Below are positions 1-5,324 of a stretch of DNA of 5,324 nt, one piece after another. This DNA comes from JBLIOB01 sp047639575 (GTDB lineage Bacteria; Bacteroidota; Bacteroidia; Flavobacteriales_D; Parvicellaceae). The stretch lies in the NCBI GenBank assembly GCA_047639575.1, contig JBLIOB010000292.1:1-5324 (forward strand), given 5' to 3'. Every line of letters begins with the position of its first letter. The first letter of the stretch is position 1. The translations under genes and the position numbers were made by a program. Under the pieces are notes generated by a model. It saw nothing but the letters and a program-made list of their open reading frames with translations, did no database searches and was not told the DNA's origin.

Positions 1-215
1 TAAGAGTGATGAAATTTTGCAAAGTCAGATTGTAAGTGGATTTGCTTAGAAGTGAATATGAGTAGGATAAAAAATAAAATGAACGGAATGCTACCTAATC
101 GCATTAGAAGGTTTCCGTAAATCATCGCTGGGATGGTGAGTAAAACGATGATACTGTAAAGACCGATTACTTGAAGGGTAAAAGCGCGCCCTAGAGAAAA
201 TGTTTTTGAGTTCAT
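1..215 (-). CDS. Small membrane protein, N-terminal part (cut by window edge)
   Basis: I do not recognise this protein. On the minus strand an ATG at 215..213 opens a frame that stays open for 71 codons to the left edge. The last two visible bases are TA, so the frame may stop exactly at the edge (TAA or TAG) or continue through a Tyr codon. The start is short and polar with two basic residues (K4, R10). Two hydrophobic stretches follow, about residues 14-33 and 40-56, each long enough to span a membrane and separated by a short turn with R39. After them comes a polar, His- and Gln-containing segment. This is the pattern of an inner-membrane protein with at least two helices. There is no clear Shine-Dalgarno sequence, which is normal in Bacteroidota. 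It lies 146 bases downstream of asd on the same strand, with a hairpin between, so it probably has its own promoter. A competing minus-strand frame at 91-294 overlaps it but has a much less protein-like composition. Confidence 0.55.
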   Translation of the reverse strand, partial: MNSKTFSLGRAFTLQVIGLYSIIVLLTIPAMIYGNLLMRLGSIPFILFFILLIFTSKQIHLQSDFAKFHHS

Positions 216-261
216 TATTTGTTTTGGTTGGTACTGTGTTGTACGAAAACAAACAGAAAAC

Positions 262-300
262 GATCAAAAAGAGTGATAAATGATCAAGAAACACGATAAA
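262..300. repeat. Imperfect 20-base tandem repeat, two copies
   Basis: Two 19-base units, 262-280 and 282-300, are separated by one T. Each has the form GATCAA, then seven variable bases, then GATAAA. They match at 14 of 19 positions, with the differences confined to the middle. The period is 20 bases, about two helical turns. They lie upstream of the minus-strand membrane-protein gene, 47-85 bases before its start codon, so they could be paired operator sites on one face of the DNA. The region is A-rich, so chance similarity is possible. Confidence 0.35.
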
Positions 301-343
301 CGGATGAAAACTAACTTAAAAGTGTCAGAAAATGAAATTTCTT

Positions 344-372
344 AATTGGGTCTTTAGGCACCTAAACCAATT
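344..372 (-). terminator. Hairpin overlapping the asd stop codon, possible terminator
   Basis: AATTGG (344-349) pairs with CCAATT (367-372), and TTTAGG (353-358) pairs with CCTAAA (361-366). The two stems stack with only a three-base bulge (GTC, 350-352) and a tiny central CA loop. The potential stem is 11-12 base pairs. It includes the last codons and the TAG stop (364..362) of asd. Reading in the asd direction, the bases after it are AT-rich but do not form a clean T run, so this is either a weak intrinsic terminator or a 3'-end stabilising structure. Confidence 0.4.
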
Positions 373-1351
373 CGTTCTCCACCAAATACTCAGCTATCTG
401 CACAGCATTTGTAGCGGCTCCTTTTCTCAAATTATCAGATACGATCCACATATCTAAAGAGTTTGGATTTGATTCATCTCGTCTTAATCGACCAACAAAA
501 ACATCGTCTTTGCCATGTGCGTAAATTGGCATTGGATAAGTGTTTACATCTGGATTGTCTTGAAGCGTAATCCCTGGAGTTCCAGCAAGCTGTTTCCTTA
601 ATGTAGTAAGATCATAATCCTTTTTCATCTCAACATTTACGGCTTCTGAATGGCCCCCAACAACTGGAACTCGAACTACTGTGGCAGTTATTCGAATAGA
701 GTCATCACCTAGTATTTTCCTAGTTTCTTCTACCAATTTCATTTCTTCTGAGGTGTATCCGTTTTCCAGAAAATCTCCACCGTGAGGCAAACAGTTTTTA
801 TCGATTGGGTAGGGGTAGGCCATTTCCCCTTTTATATTATTCCGTTCGTTTTCCATTTGTTGCATAGCAGCAACGCCAGTTCCTGATACGGATTGATAAG
901 TAGAAATTACCAAACGTTCAATGCCATAATTACGGTGAATTGGCAATAGCGCTAGAACCATTTGAATCGTGGAACAATTGGGATTGGCTATAATTTTATC
1001 GTCTTTAGTTAGTTCTGATGCGTTGATTTCTGGAACAACTAATTTCTTATCGGCATCCATTCTCCAAGCTGAACTATTGTCTATAACTGTAGTTCCGTTG
1101 GCCGCAAATAGAGGAGCCCACTCTTTCGAAGTAGATCCACCGGCAGAGAGGATTGCTATGTCAGGCTTAGCATCAACTGCAGTTTGAAGACCAATTACAG
1201 TATGTTCTTGTCCTCCCCAGGTCATTTTTTTACCAACGCTGCGCTCAGATGCCACCAACATCAATTCTGTAACTGGAAAGCTTCTTTCGGCAAGCACTTT
1301 TAACATCACGGTTCCTACCATTCCGGTAGCCCCGACAACTGCAATTTTCAT
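362..1351 (-). CDS. asd: Aspartate-semialdehyde dehydrogenase
   Basis: This enzyme catalyses the NADPH-dependent reduction of L-aspartyl-4-phosphate to L-aspartate-4-semialdehyde in the cytoplasm. That is the branch-point step toward lysine/diaminopimelate, threonine and methionine. The 329-residue product starts with a Rossmann nucleotide-binding loop, GATGMVG at residues 7-13. Arg97, in DNSSAWRMD (91-99), matches the phosphate-binding arginine of the family. The active-site motif NPNCST (123-128) carries the catalytic Cys126. Gln153 lies in STYQSVSGTG, and the acid/base His234 lies in RVPVVGGHSEA. The conserved C-terminal motif SDNLRKGAA is at 305-313. The length is complete for the short bacterial form of the enzyme; the E. 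coli enzyme is somewhat longer. The ATG at 1351..1349 sits directly before the Rossmann strand, which fixes the start. The gene is divergent from the secreted-protein gene, with 54 bases between their start codons. No lysine riboswitch fits in that space. No key residue is missing. Confidence 0.97.
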   Translation of the reverse strand: MKIAVVGATGMVGTVMLKVLAERSFPVTELMLVASERSVGKKMTWGGQEHTVIGLQTAVDAKPDIAILSAGGSTSKEWAPLFAANGTTVIDNSSAWRMDADKKLVVPEINASELTKDDKIIANPNCSTIQMVLALLPIHRNYGIERLVISTYQSVSGTGVAAMQQMENERNNIKGEMAYPYPIDKNCLPHGGDFLENGYTSEEMKLVEETRKILGDDSIRITATVVRVPVVGGHSEAVNVEMKKDYDLTTLRKQLAGTPGITLQDNPDVNTYPMPIYAHGKDDVFVGRLRRDESNPNSLDMWIVSDNLRKGAATNAVQIAEYLVENELV

Positions 1352-1376
1352 AGCGTTTTATTTGCCGCTAAAGTAG

Positions 1377-1385
1377 TATATTTAC
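1377..1385 (+). promoter_or_regulatory. Possible '-7' promoter box for the lamin-tail protein gene
   Basis: TATATTTAC at 1377-1385 differs by one base from the Bacteroidota primary-sigma box TAnnTTTGC. It would start transcription about 10-15 bases before the ATG at 1406. It overlaps the GTG at 1388 closely, which argues against that GTG as the start. No TTG lies at the usual distance upstream, so support is partial. A near-match in the other orientation, TACTTTAGC (1375..1367 minus), lies one base away and could serve asd. Confidence 0.35.
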
Positions 1386-1405
1386 AAGTGAAGCATACCT
1401 ACCCA

Positions 1406-4006
1406 ATGATTAAAAGAACCCTCTCGCAAATTATTTTAACCACTTTATTATTATTCGTTAATGCAACAATCTTTGCCCAAGTTGCTGATGATTTTACAGA
1501 TGGAGATTTTACAGGCAGTCCAACATGGAGTGGCGACAATGCACTTTTTGTAATTGATGCGAACCAACTTAGATCGAATAGTGCTGGGGCAGCAACCTAT
1601 TATCTAAGTACACCAAGCACCACTGCTGCCGATGCGCAATGGGAGTTTTTCATCGATTTTCAATTCTCCACATCCGGAGCAAATTTCTCTGATGTATATC
1701 TGATGGCAGATAATGCGGATTTGAACTTGGTGAATAATGGATATTTCGTGAGAATTGGTGGAACACCAGATGAAATATCACTTTACAGTGTTGTAGCCGG
1801 AACTCCAACGATGATTATTGATGGAACAGACGGAACGATTAATTCAAGCACCTCAAATCCTTTTAACATTCGAGTAACAAGAACCATAACAGATGATTGG
1901 ACTTTAGATATAGATGACGGAGCAACAGGATCGTATATCACGGACGGAACAGTAAATGATAATTCCGTTTCAACTTCTATAGCTTTTGGCGTATTCATCG
2001 ATCAGTCTTCTGCGGCAAGTGCAGTAAATGGTCATTACTTTGACAATTTCAATGTGGGCAGCATCCCTGTAGATTTAACTCCTCCAACCCTTATTTCAGC
2101 TACAGGAATCAGCTTTACAGAAGTGGATGTGGTGTTTGATGAAGCGTTAGACCCTACTACTTCACAATTAGTAACGAATTACACAGCAGATGGTGGACTT
2201 TTAAACCCCACAACTGCAATCATCGATGGTGGAAATCCAGCCCTGGTGCACCTAACATTTGCAACGACATTTGTAAACGGGCAGACCTATAATTTAACGG
2301 TGTCCAATGTAGAAGATTTAGCAGCTAACGCGATGACAACAGGTGCAGATAGCTTTTTGTTTTTTGTTCCGGACACCCCATCTTTTAGAGATGTGGTTAT
2401 TAATGAATTACTGCCTGATCCAACTCCTCAAGTAGGGCTGTTAGACAAAGAGTATGTGGAATTACACAATACCACCACCACTAAGTTCTTTGATATAACT
2501 GGATGGGAAATTACGGATGGATCTTCTTCAGGAACAATTGACACTTACTTTTTGGGGCCTGGTGAATATGTGATTTTAGTGTCAACAGGTAATGTTGCTT
2601 CTTTTTCACCACTATGGCCAAATGTGATTGGAGTAACGTCTTTTCCATCCTTAAATAATGCAGGAGAAACAGTTACTTTAAATGATGCTACTGCTAATTT
2701 AATTGATGCGGTAAGTTATGACGACTCTTGGTATAAGGATGTGAACAAAGAGGATGGAGGGTACTCCTTGGAGCAAATCAATCCGCTCTTACCTTGTTCT
2801 AGTGAAAATAATTGGAGAGCATCGAACGATGTTGATGGTGGAACTCCTGGTTTAGTAAATTCAGTTTATGATAGTAGCCCAGATATAATAGCACCAGTCC
2901 TAATTGGAATAGATGTACTAAGTAATGTAACATTGCTGGCTCATTTTAGTGAAGAGATTACCAATCCAGGAACTTTTGTAATTACTCCAACTATCGCGGT
3001 TACTGCTGCAAACGTATCCGGTTCTAACGCAGCAGATGTTGTGGTTACTTTAACTACAGCAATTGATACAGGTGTTGTTTATTCTGCAACAGTGTCAGGT
3101 TCTGATGATTGTTCAGGAAATTTAGGAGGAGGAACAACTAGTTTTGTTTTACCTCATACACCGGAGGCAGGAGATTTAATTATTAATGAGGTTTTATTTA
3201 ACCCTTTAACTGGTGGCGATGATTTCGTGGAGATCTATAATAACTCAATTCGTTTCATCGATATCTACGGCTTTTATTTAGCAGACTTTGATGATGACAC
3301 GATCTCAAATCCAAAATTTATTGGAGAAAATTTTATAATCGGTCCGGGTGAATATTTGATTTGTACAGAAGATAGTCTGTCCGTTAAGTCTGATTACCTA
3401 AATACTATTTCAGGAAGAATAATCCAAACCGATTTGCCAACTTATGCTAATGATGCAGGTCACGTGTATTTGATTATGCCGGATGATTCGGTAAGTGATA
3501 ATTTTGCCTATGACGAAGACATGCAGTTTTCCTTGTTAAGCAGTGCAGATGGAGTTTCTTTGGAACGGATCGATTTTGATCGAGAGACAAACGATGCATC
3601 CAATTGGCATTCGGCAGCTGAATCGGTGGGATATGCTACTCCGGGGTTTGAAAATTCACAGTATTTCCCAGGAACAATAACTGGCGATATGGTAAGTATC
3701 CAGCCTGAGATCTTCTCGCCAGATGAGGATGGGATTGATGATGTAGTTAATATCTCATATACAATGGACGGACCAGGTTATGTTGCCAACCTTACTATCT
3801 ATGATGCAAAAGGAAGGTTAATAAAACATTTGGTTCAGAATGAGCTTTTGGCAATTGAGGGAATTTTCACTTGGGACGGCATTGACAATGATCAATTAAA
3901 GGCTCGCATAGGTGCTTATGTACTAGTATTTGAAATCTTCAATACAGAAGGAACCGTTAGCGCTGTGAAAAAAGCCTTCGTAGTTGCTGGTCAATTCGGG
4001 GGATAA
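1406..4006 (+). CDS. Secreted lamin-tail (LTD) surface protein with duplicated Ig-LTD units
   Basis: This is a probable extracellular or cell-surface protein of 866 residues. I chose the ATG at 1406 over an in-frame GTG at 1388 because it begins a clean signal peptide: K3/R4, a hydrophobic core at about 9-23, and likely cleavage after Ala24-Gln25. Domains in order: an N-terminal beta-sandwich (about 26-220) opening with DDFTDGDFTGSPTWSGD, the usual N-terminus of this Bacteroidota LTD family; an Ig-like domain (about 223-322) with the Big_5-type motif VEDLAAN; LTD1 (about 327-487) with VINELLPDP, EYVELHN and GPGEYVIL; a second Ig-like domain (about 497-585); LTD2 (about 587-751) with IINEVLFNP, DFVEIYN and GPGEYLIC; and a FlgD-like C-terminal domain (about 766-866) with SPDEDGIDD and TIYDAKGRLI. 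LTD folds are known in bacterial surface proteins and nuclear lamins; the role here is inferred to be structural or adhesive. No catalytic motif is visible. Export by T9SS is likely but the C-terminal signal is atypical. The domain calls rest on recalled motifs. Confidence 0.9.
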   Translation: MIKRTLSQIILTTLLLFVNATIFAQVADDFTDGDFTGSPTWSGDNALFVIDANQLRSNSAGAATYYLSTPSTTAADAQWEFFIDFQFSTSGANFSDVYLMADNADLNLVNNGYFVRIGGTPDEISLYSVVAGTPTMIIDGTDGTINSSTSNPFNIRVTRTITDDWTLDIDDGATGSYITDGTVNDNSVSTSIAFGVFIDQSSAASAVNGHYFDNFNVGSIPVDLTPPTLISATGISFTEVDVVFDEALDPTTSQLVTNYTADGGLLNPTTAIIDGGNPALVHLTFATTFVNGQTYNLTVSNVEDLAANAMTTGADSFLFFVPDTPSFRDVVINELLPDPTPQVGLLDKEYVELHNTTTTKFFDITGWEITDGSSSGTIDTYFLGPGEYVILVSTGNVASFSPLWPNVIGVTSFPSLNNAGETVTLNDATANLIDAVSYDDSWYKDVNKEDGGYSLEQINPLLPCSSENNWRASNDVDGGTPGLVNSVYDSSPDIIAPVLIGIDVLSNVTLLAHFSEEITNPGTFVITPTIAVTAANVSGSNAADVVVTLTTAIDTGVVYSATVSGSDDCSGNLGGGTTSFVLPHTPEAGDLIINEVLFNPLTGGDDFVEIYNNSIRFIDIYGFYLADFDDDTISNPKFIGENFIIGPGEYLICTEDSLSVKSDYLNTISGRIIQTDLPTYANDAGHVYLIMPDDSVSDNFAYDEDMQFSLLSSADGVSLERIDFDRETNDASNWHSAAESVGYATPGFENSQYFPGTITGDMVSIQPEIFSPDEDGIDDVVNISYTMDGPGYVANLTIYDAKGRLIKHLVQNELLAIEGIFTWDGIDNDQLKARIGAYVLVFEIFNTEGTVSAVKKAFVVAGQFGG
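2072..2866 (+). repeat. First Ig-like + LTD unit inside the secreted protein
   Basis: This segment encodes residues 223-487 of the secreted protein. It holds an Ig-like domain starting TPPTLISATG and a lamin-tail domain running from VVINELLPDP to GGTPGLVNS. It matches the second unit in order and landmark motifs: INE-L--P, the (Y/F)VE(L/I)-N core, GPGEY(V/L)I, (Y/V)SLE(Q/R)I, NW and TPG--NS. The match is at protein level and divergent, so the duplication is old. Confidence 0.75.
2894..3658 (+). repeat. Second Ig-like + LTD unit inside the secreted protein
   Basis: This segment encodes residues 497-751 and is the diverged second copy. Its Ig-like part is shorter and carries SDDCSGN where the first copy has VEDLAAN. 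The lamin-tail part runs from LIINEVLFNP to YATPGFENS and has a more acidic insertion (DFDDDT, 627-632) not seen in the first copy. The protein's three cysteines (C464, C569, C653) are split between the units, so they are unlikely to form a shared conserved disulphide. Confidence 0.75.
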
Positions 4007-4009
4007 TCT

Positions 4010-4018
4010 CAACTTTGC
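4010..4018 (+). promoter_or_regulatory. Possible '-7' promoter box just before the 4022 gene
   Basis: CAACTTTGC at 4010-4018 differs from TAnnTTTGC only at the first base. A TTG at 3984-3986 lies 23 bases upstream, at the long end of the reported spacing for Flavobacterium-type promoters. Transcription would start at or within a few bases of the ATG at 4022, giving a nearly leaderless message. Alternatively the gene is simply read through from the secreted-protein gene 15 bases upstream. Confidence 0.35.
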
Positions 4019-4021
4019 CCT

Positions 4022-4615
4022 ATGGAGGATAAAATAGTGGACCTATGGCGATGGTTCGTATCTAGCGAAAATCACATTATTAAAGCAATTGAAACTGGCG
4101 TTGGCGCAGACGATGTAGTTGAAAAAATGAACGAACTTGTTCTGAGCTTCGGCATGTTTACTTGGCATATTGAAAAAGGGGAATCTAAAAAGTGGGCGTT
4201 TACTATCTCTCCAAATGGAGATGGAGAACTACTTAAGATTAGTCGAGAAGTAGTCTTAGAGGCCCCCATTCTTTCCAAATGGGAGTTTTATCACGGTAAA
4301 CAACCCAAGACAAACTGGGACAGAAAATTTGTCATTCACGACAGTGAATTGGACGAACAAGAAATAGATGCTTCTGCCTGGAACTACGTATTGGTTCCCA
4401 TTGAAAATCAGTTTGAACTTATTCTCGAAGCAACCAACATTGGTCACATAGATGATGATGCGGTGATAGAAGTAGTGGATCAGTTTATCACCTATGAATT
4501 AGGCGAAGAAGTTAAGATTAACAAGATCGAATCGATTGAGGTGAAAGAAGAGTTTGATGGAGAGTTCAAACAAAACCGAAAGCCAGTCAATTCTTTAAAA
4601 TCAACACTAGCTTAA
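4022..4615 (+). CDS. Conserved-looking cytoplasmic protein of unknown function
   Basis: I do not recognise a named domain in this 197-residue protein. It has no signal peptide or membrane segment and is acidic overall, so it is probably cytoplasmic. The N-terminus (about 1-43) looks helical and begins with an aromatic cluster, WRWF at 9-12. The middle looks alpha/beta: a strand ending in TISPNGDGELL (61-71), a helix, then APILSKWEFYHGKQP (81-95). This resembles uncharacterised bacterial proteins that carry a 'SpdG...l......APxLxxWEf' pattern, but I recall that family only loosely. Two hydrophobic strands follow (about 121-137), then an acidic helical segment (142-160), then a Lys/Glu-rich tail (about 163-197) that is likely disordered. 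The ATG at 4022 comes 15 bases after the stop of the secreted-protein gene with no terminator between, so co-transcription is plausible. No unusual Shine-Dalgarno sequence is seen. Confidence 0.8.
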   Translation: MEDKIVDLWRWFVSSENHIIKAIETGVGADDVVEKMNELVLSFGMFTWHIEKGESKKWAFTISPNGDGELLKISREVVLEAPILSKWEFYHGKQPKTNWDRKFVIHDSELDEQEIDASAWNYVLVPIENQFELILEATNIGHIDDDAVIEVVDQFITYELGEEVKINKIESIEVKEEFDGEFKQNRKPVNSLKSTLA

Positions 4616-4665
4616 CGCGATTGGACTATTTAAAGGGCTTCAAGTGTTTTGCCATGATTCATGCT

Positions 4666-4674
4666 TACATTTGC
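4666..4674 (+). promoter_or_regulatory. '-7' promoter box for the 4695 gene
   Basis: TACATTTGC at 4666-4674 matches the Bacteroidota TAnnTTTG(C) box exactly. A TTG at 4649-4651 lies only 14 bases upstream, shorter than the usual 17-23, so the -33 element is uncertain. The box would start transcription about 10-15 bases before the ATG at 4695. Its position decides the start codon: the longer in-frame reading from GTG at 4644 would have the promoter inside the coding region. Confidence 0.5.
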
Positions 4675-4694
4675 AACCTCAAAGAATTAGGGAG

Positions 4695-5252
4695 ATGGAT
4701 TTAGATATATTAGGGTATGACGAGAAGTGGGTGTCAAGAGGCTTCCTAACGGAAGAATTGCTTTTGGCACAAATTGCCGAATTTGAAAAAGATGGGATTG
4801 CACCAGAGCAATTTCGTTATCGTGCGTTTCAGCAATGGTTAGCTTCAAAAGAAGCGTTGACTAATAAAGAGGTGGCACAGTATATCAAGATGGCTAAAGT
4901 AGACAAAGATCAATCCATGGCTGGATTAGCTGTGACGAATTTGTTTCTATCACCATTACTTACCAAAGAACAGTTTGAAATAATGTGTAACAAGCTTCCT
5001 AGTTTCGGTGACTGGACTAGAAAGTTGATTATTAGAGAAGTGCTTACAAGACGAATTGCAAGAGAGGAAATTTTGGAGGATTTATTTTTTGAGTGCTTTG
5101 AATACAAAAAAGAATTCAAGGATAATCGATTACTAATGGCCATCATCGAAAAAACGGAAAACGTAAATCTATTAGCGAAGTTTGAGTCCAATGGAAGTGG
5201 TAAGCAACTAAGAAAATTAGCTCAGAAAAGACTGGCTAAATTGAGTAAATAG
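4695..5252 (+). CDS. All-helical protein of unknown function
   Basis: I do not recognise this 185-residue protein. The ATG at 4695 is preferred over the in-frame GTG at 4644. A perfect '-7' box lies between them, the extra 17 residues (Cys, His and Gln rich) look untranslated, and the purine run AGGGAG directly precedes the ATG. The product is predicted by eye to be almost wholly alpha-helical: helices near 18-32, 37-50, 57-68, 72-85, 91-98, 107-135, 140-152 and 156-182, with short polar turns. This could be a HEAT-like helical-repeat fold, but no repeat consensus is clear. The N-terminus is acidic (MDLDILGYDE). The last 30 residues are strongly basic (K162, K170, R173, K174, K178, R179, K182, K185), which could bind nucleic acid or ribosomes; this is only inference. 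There is no signal peptide or membrane helix. It follows the 4022 gene by 79 bases and converges on the right-edge gene, with four bases between their stop codons. Confidence 0.75.
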   Translation: MDLDILGYDEKWVSRGFLTEELLLAQIAEFEKDGIAPEQFRYRAFQQWLASKEALTNKEVAQYIKMAKVDKDQSMAGLAVTNLFLSPLLTKEQFEIMCNKLPSFGDWTRKLIIREVLTRRIAREEILEDLFFECFEYKKEFKDNRLLMAIIEKTENVNLLAKFESNGSGKQLRKLAQKRLAKLSK

Positions 5253-5256
5253 AAAC

Positions 5257-5324
5257 TTATTTTTTAATCAACTCTTCCGTCCAAGAATAGCCATCAAATT
5301 GAATTTCAATAAAATACGATCCTG
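5257..5324 (-). CDS. C-terminal end of a gene from the right edge, probable T9SS sorting tail
   Basis: The minus-strand frame starting at 5322 reads 21 residues (GSYFIEIQFDGYSW, then TEELIKK) and ends in TAA at 5259..5257. The form 'G-x-Y-(F/V)-(I/V)-x-(I/V)-...-(T/S)-x-(K/E)-(L/I)-(I/V)-K' is the closing part of type A T9SS C-terminal sorting domains (Por_Secre_tail type), which end Bacteroidota proteins exported to the surface or medium. If this is right, the missing upstream part encodes a secreted protein such as a hydrolase or adhesin. The other two minus-strand frames here stop early. Only a short piece is visible, so the family call is tentative; that it is the end of a real gene is more secure. 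Confidence 0.6.
   Translation of the reverse strand, partial: GSYFIEIQFDGYSWTEELIKK

Noticed and set aside
91..294. A 67-codon minus-strand frame starting with GTG
   Set aside because: It overlaps the 215..1 membrane-protein frame. Apart from a short hydrophobic start it is rich in Ser, His, Arg, Asn and Pro with no ordered pattern, as expected of an out-of-frame reading.
969..1187. A 72-codon plus-strand frame inside asd
   Set aside because: It lies wholly antisense to a well-supported enzyme gene and has no promoter, start signal or recognisable domain.
1352..1369. AGCG...CGCT inverted repeat between asd and the secreted-protein gene
   Set aside because: A four-base stem with a ten-base loop is too weak to call an operator or hairpin.
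4072..4447. Two minus-strand frames (4072-4278, 4256-4447) opposite the 4022 gene
   Set aside because: They are antisense to a coding region with better composition and start context, and show no independent support.
4654..4704. Short leader frames starting at ATG 4654 (16 codons) and ATG 4661
   Set aside because: The -7 box at 4666-4674 falls inside them, so the main transcript would begin after their start codons. Neither encodes a recognisable leader peptide.
4910..5191. A 93-codon minus-strand frame opposite the 4695 gene
   Set aside because: It is Ser/Asn/Lys-rich shadow translation of the helical protein gene. There is no start context and no motif.
5244..5272. AT-rich hairpin followed by T run at the convergent gene ends
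   Set aside because: The stem is about five A-T pairs and the T run is the Lys codons of the opposing gene. It is not stable enough to call a terminator.
1..5324. Search for tRNA, rRNA, CRISPR array, insertion sequence, toxin-antitoxin or defence genes
   Set aside because: No tRNA-like cloverleaf, regularly spaced repeat, transposase motif, terminal inverted repeat or nuclease/helicase motif was seen by eye on either strand.

Overview
The window looks like chromosomal DNA from a member of the Bacteroidota, most likely a marine or freshwater Flavobacteriales-type organism. The evidence is moderate-to-low GC content, '-7' promoter boxes of the TAnnTTTG type in front of genes, weak or absent Shine-Dalgarno sequences, a large secreted protein with a Bacteroidota-specific domain order, and what appears to be a type IX secretion (T9SS) C-terminal tail at the right edge. 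The genus cannot be told from this sequence.

Layout from left to right. (1) Bases 1-215, minus strand: the N-terminal part of a small membrane protein that runs off the left edge. (2) Bases 216-361: a 146-base intergenic stretch with an imperfect 20-base tandem repeat and a hairpin at the end of the next gene. (3) Bases 362-1351, minus: a complete aspartate-semialdehyde dehydrogenase gene (asd) with all expected catalytic residues. (4) Bases 1352-1405: a 54-base divergent intergenic region. (5) Bases 1406-4006, plus: an 866-residue secreted multidomain protein with a signal peptide, an N-terminal beta-sandwich, two tandem [Ig-like + lamin-tail domain] units and a C-terminal FlgD-like domain. 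(6) Bases 4022-4615, plus: a 197-residue cytoplasmic protein of unknown function. (7) Bases 4695-5252, plus: a 185-residue all-helical protein of unknown function. (8) Bases 5257-5324, minus: the last 21 codons of a gene entering from the right, whose end resembles a T9SS sorting tail.

The only gene with a firm metabolic role is asd (lysine, threonine, methionine and diaminopimelate precursors). The secreted protein is probably structural or adhesive at the cell surface. The three rightward genes are close (15- and 79-base gaps) and may be co-transcribed, but promoter-like boxes precede the second and third, so nothing here proves that they work together. I see no mobile element, CRISPR array, RNA gene or defence system, and no convincing new biological system. 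The most unusual items are the duplicated surface-protein module and the two unrecognised genes behind it.
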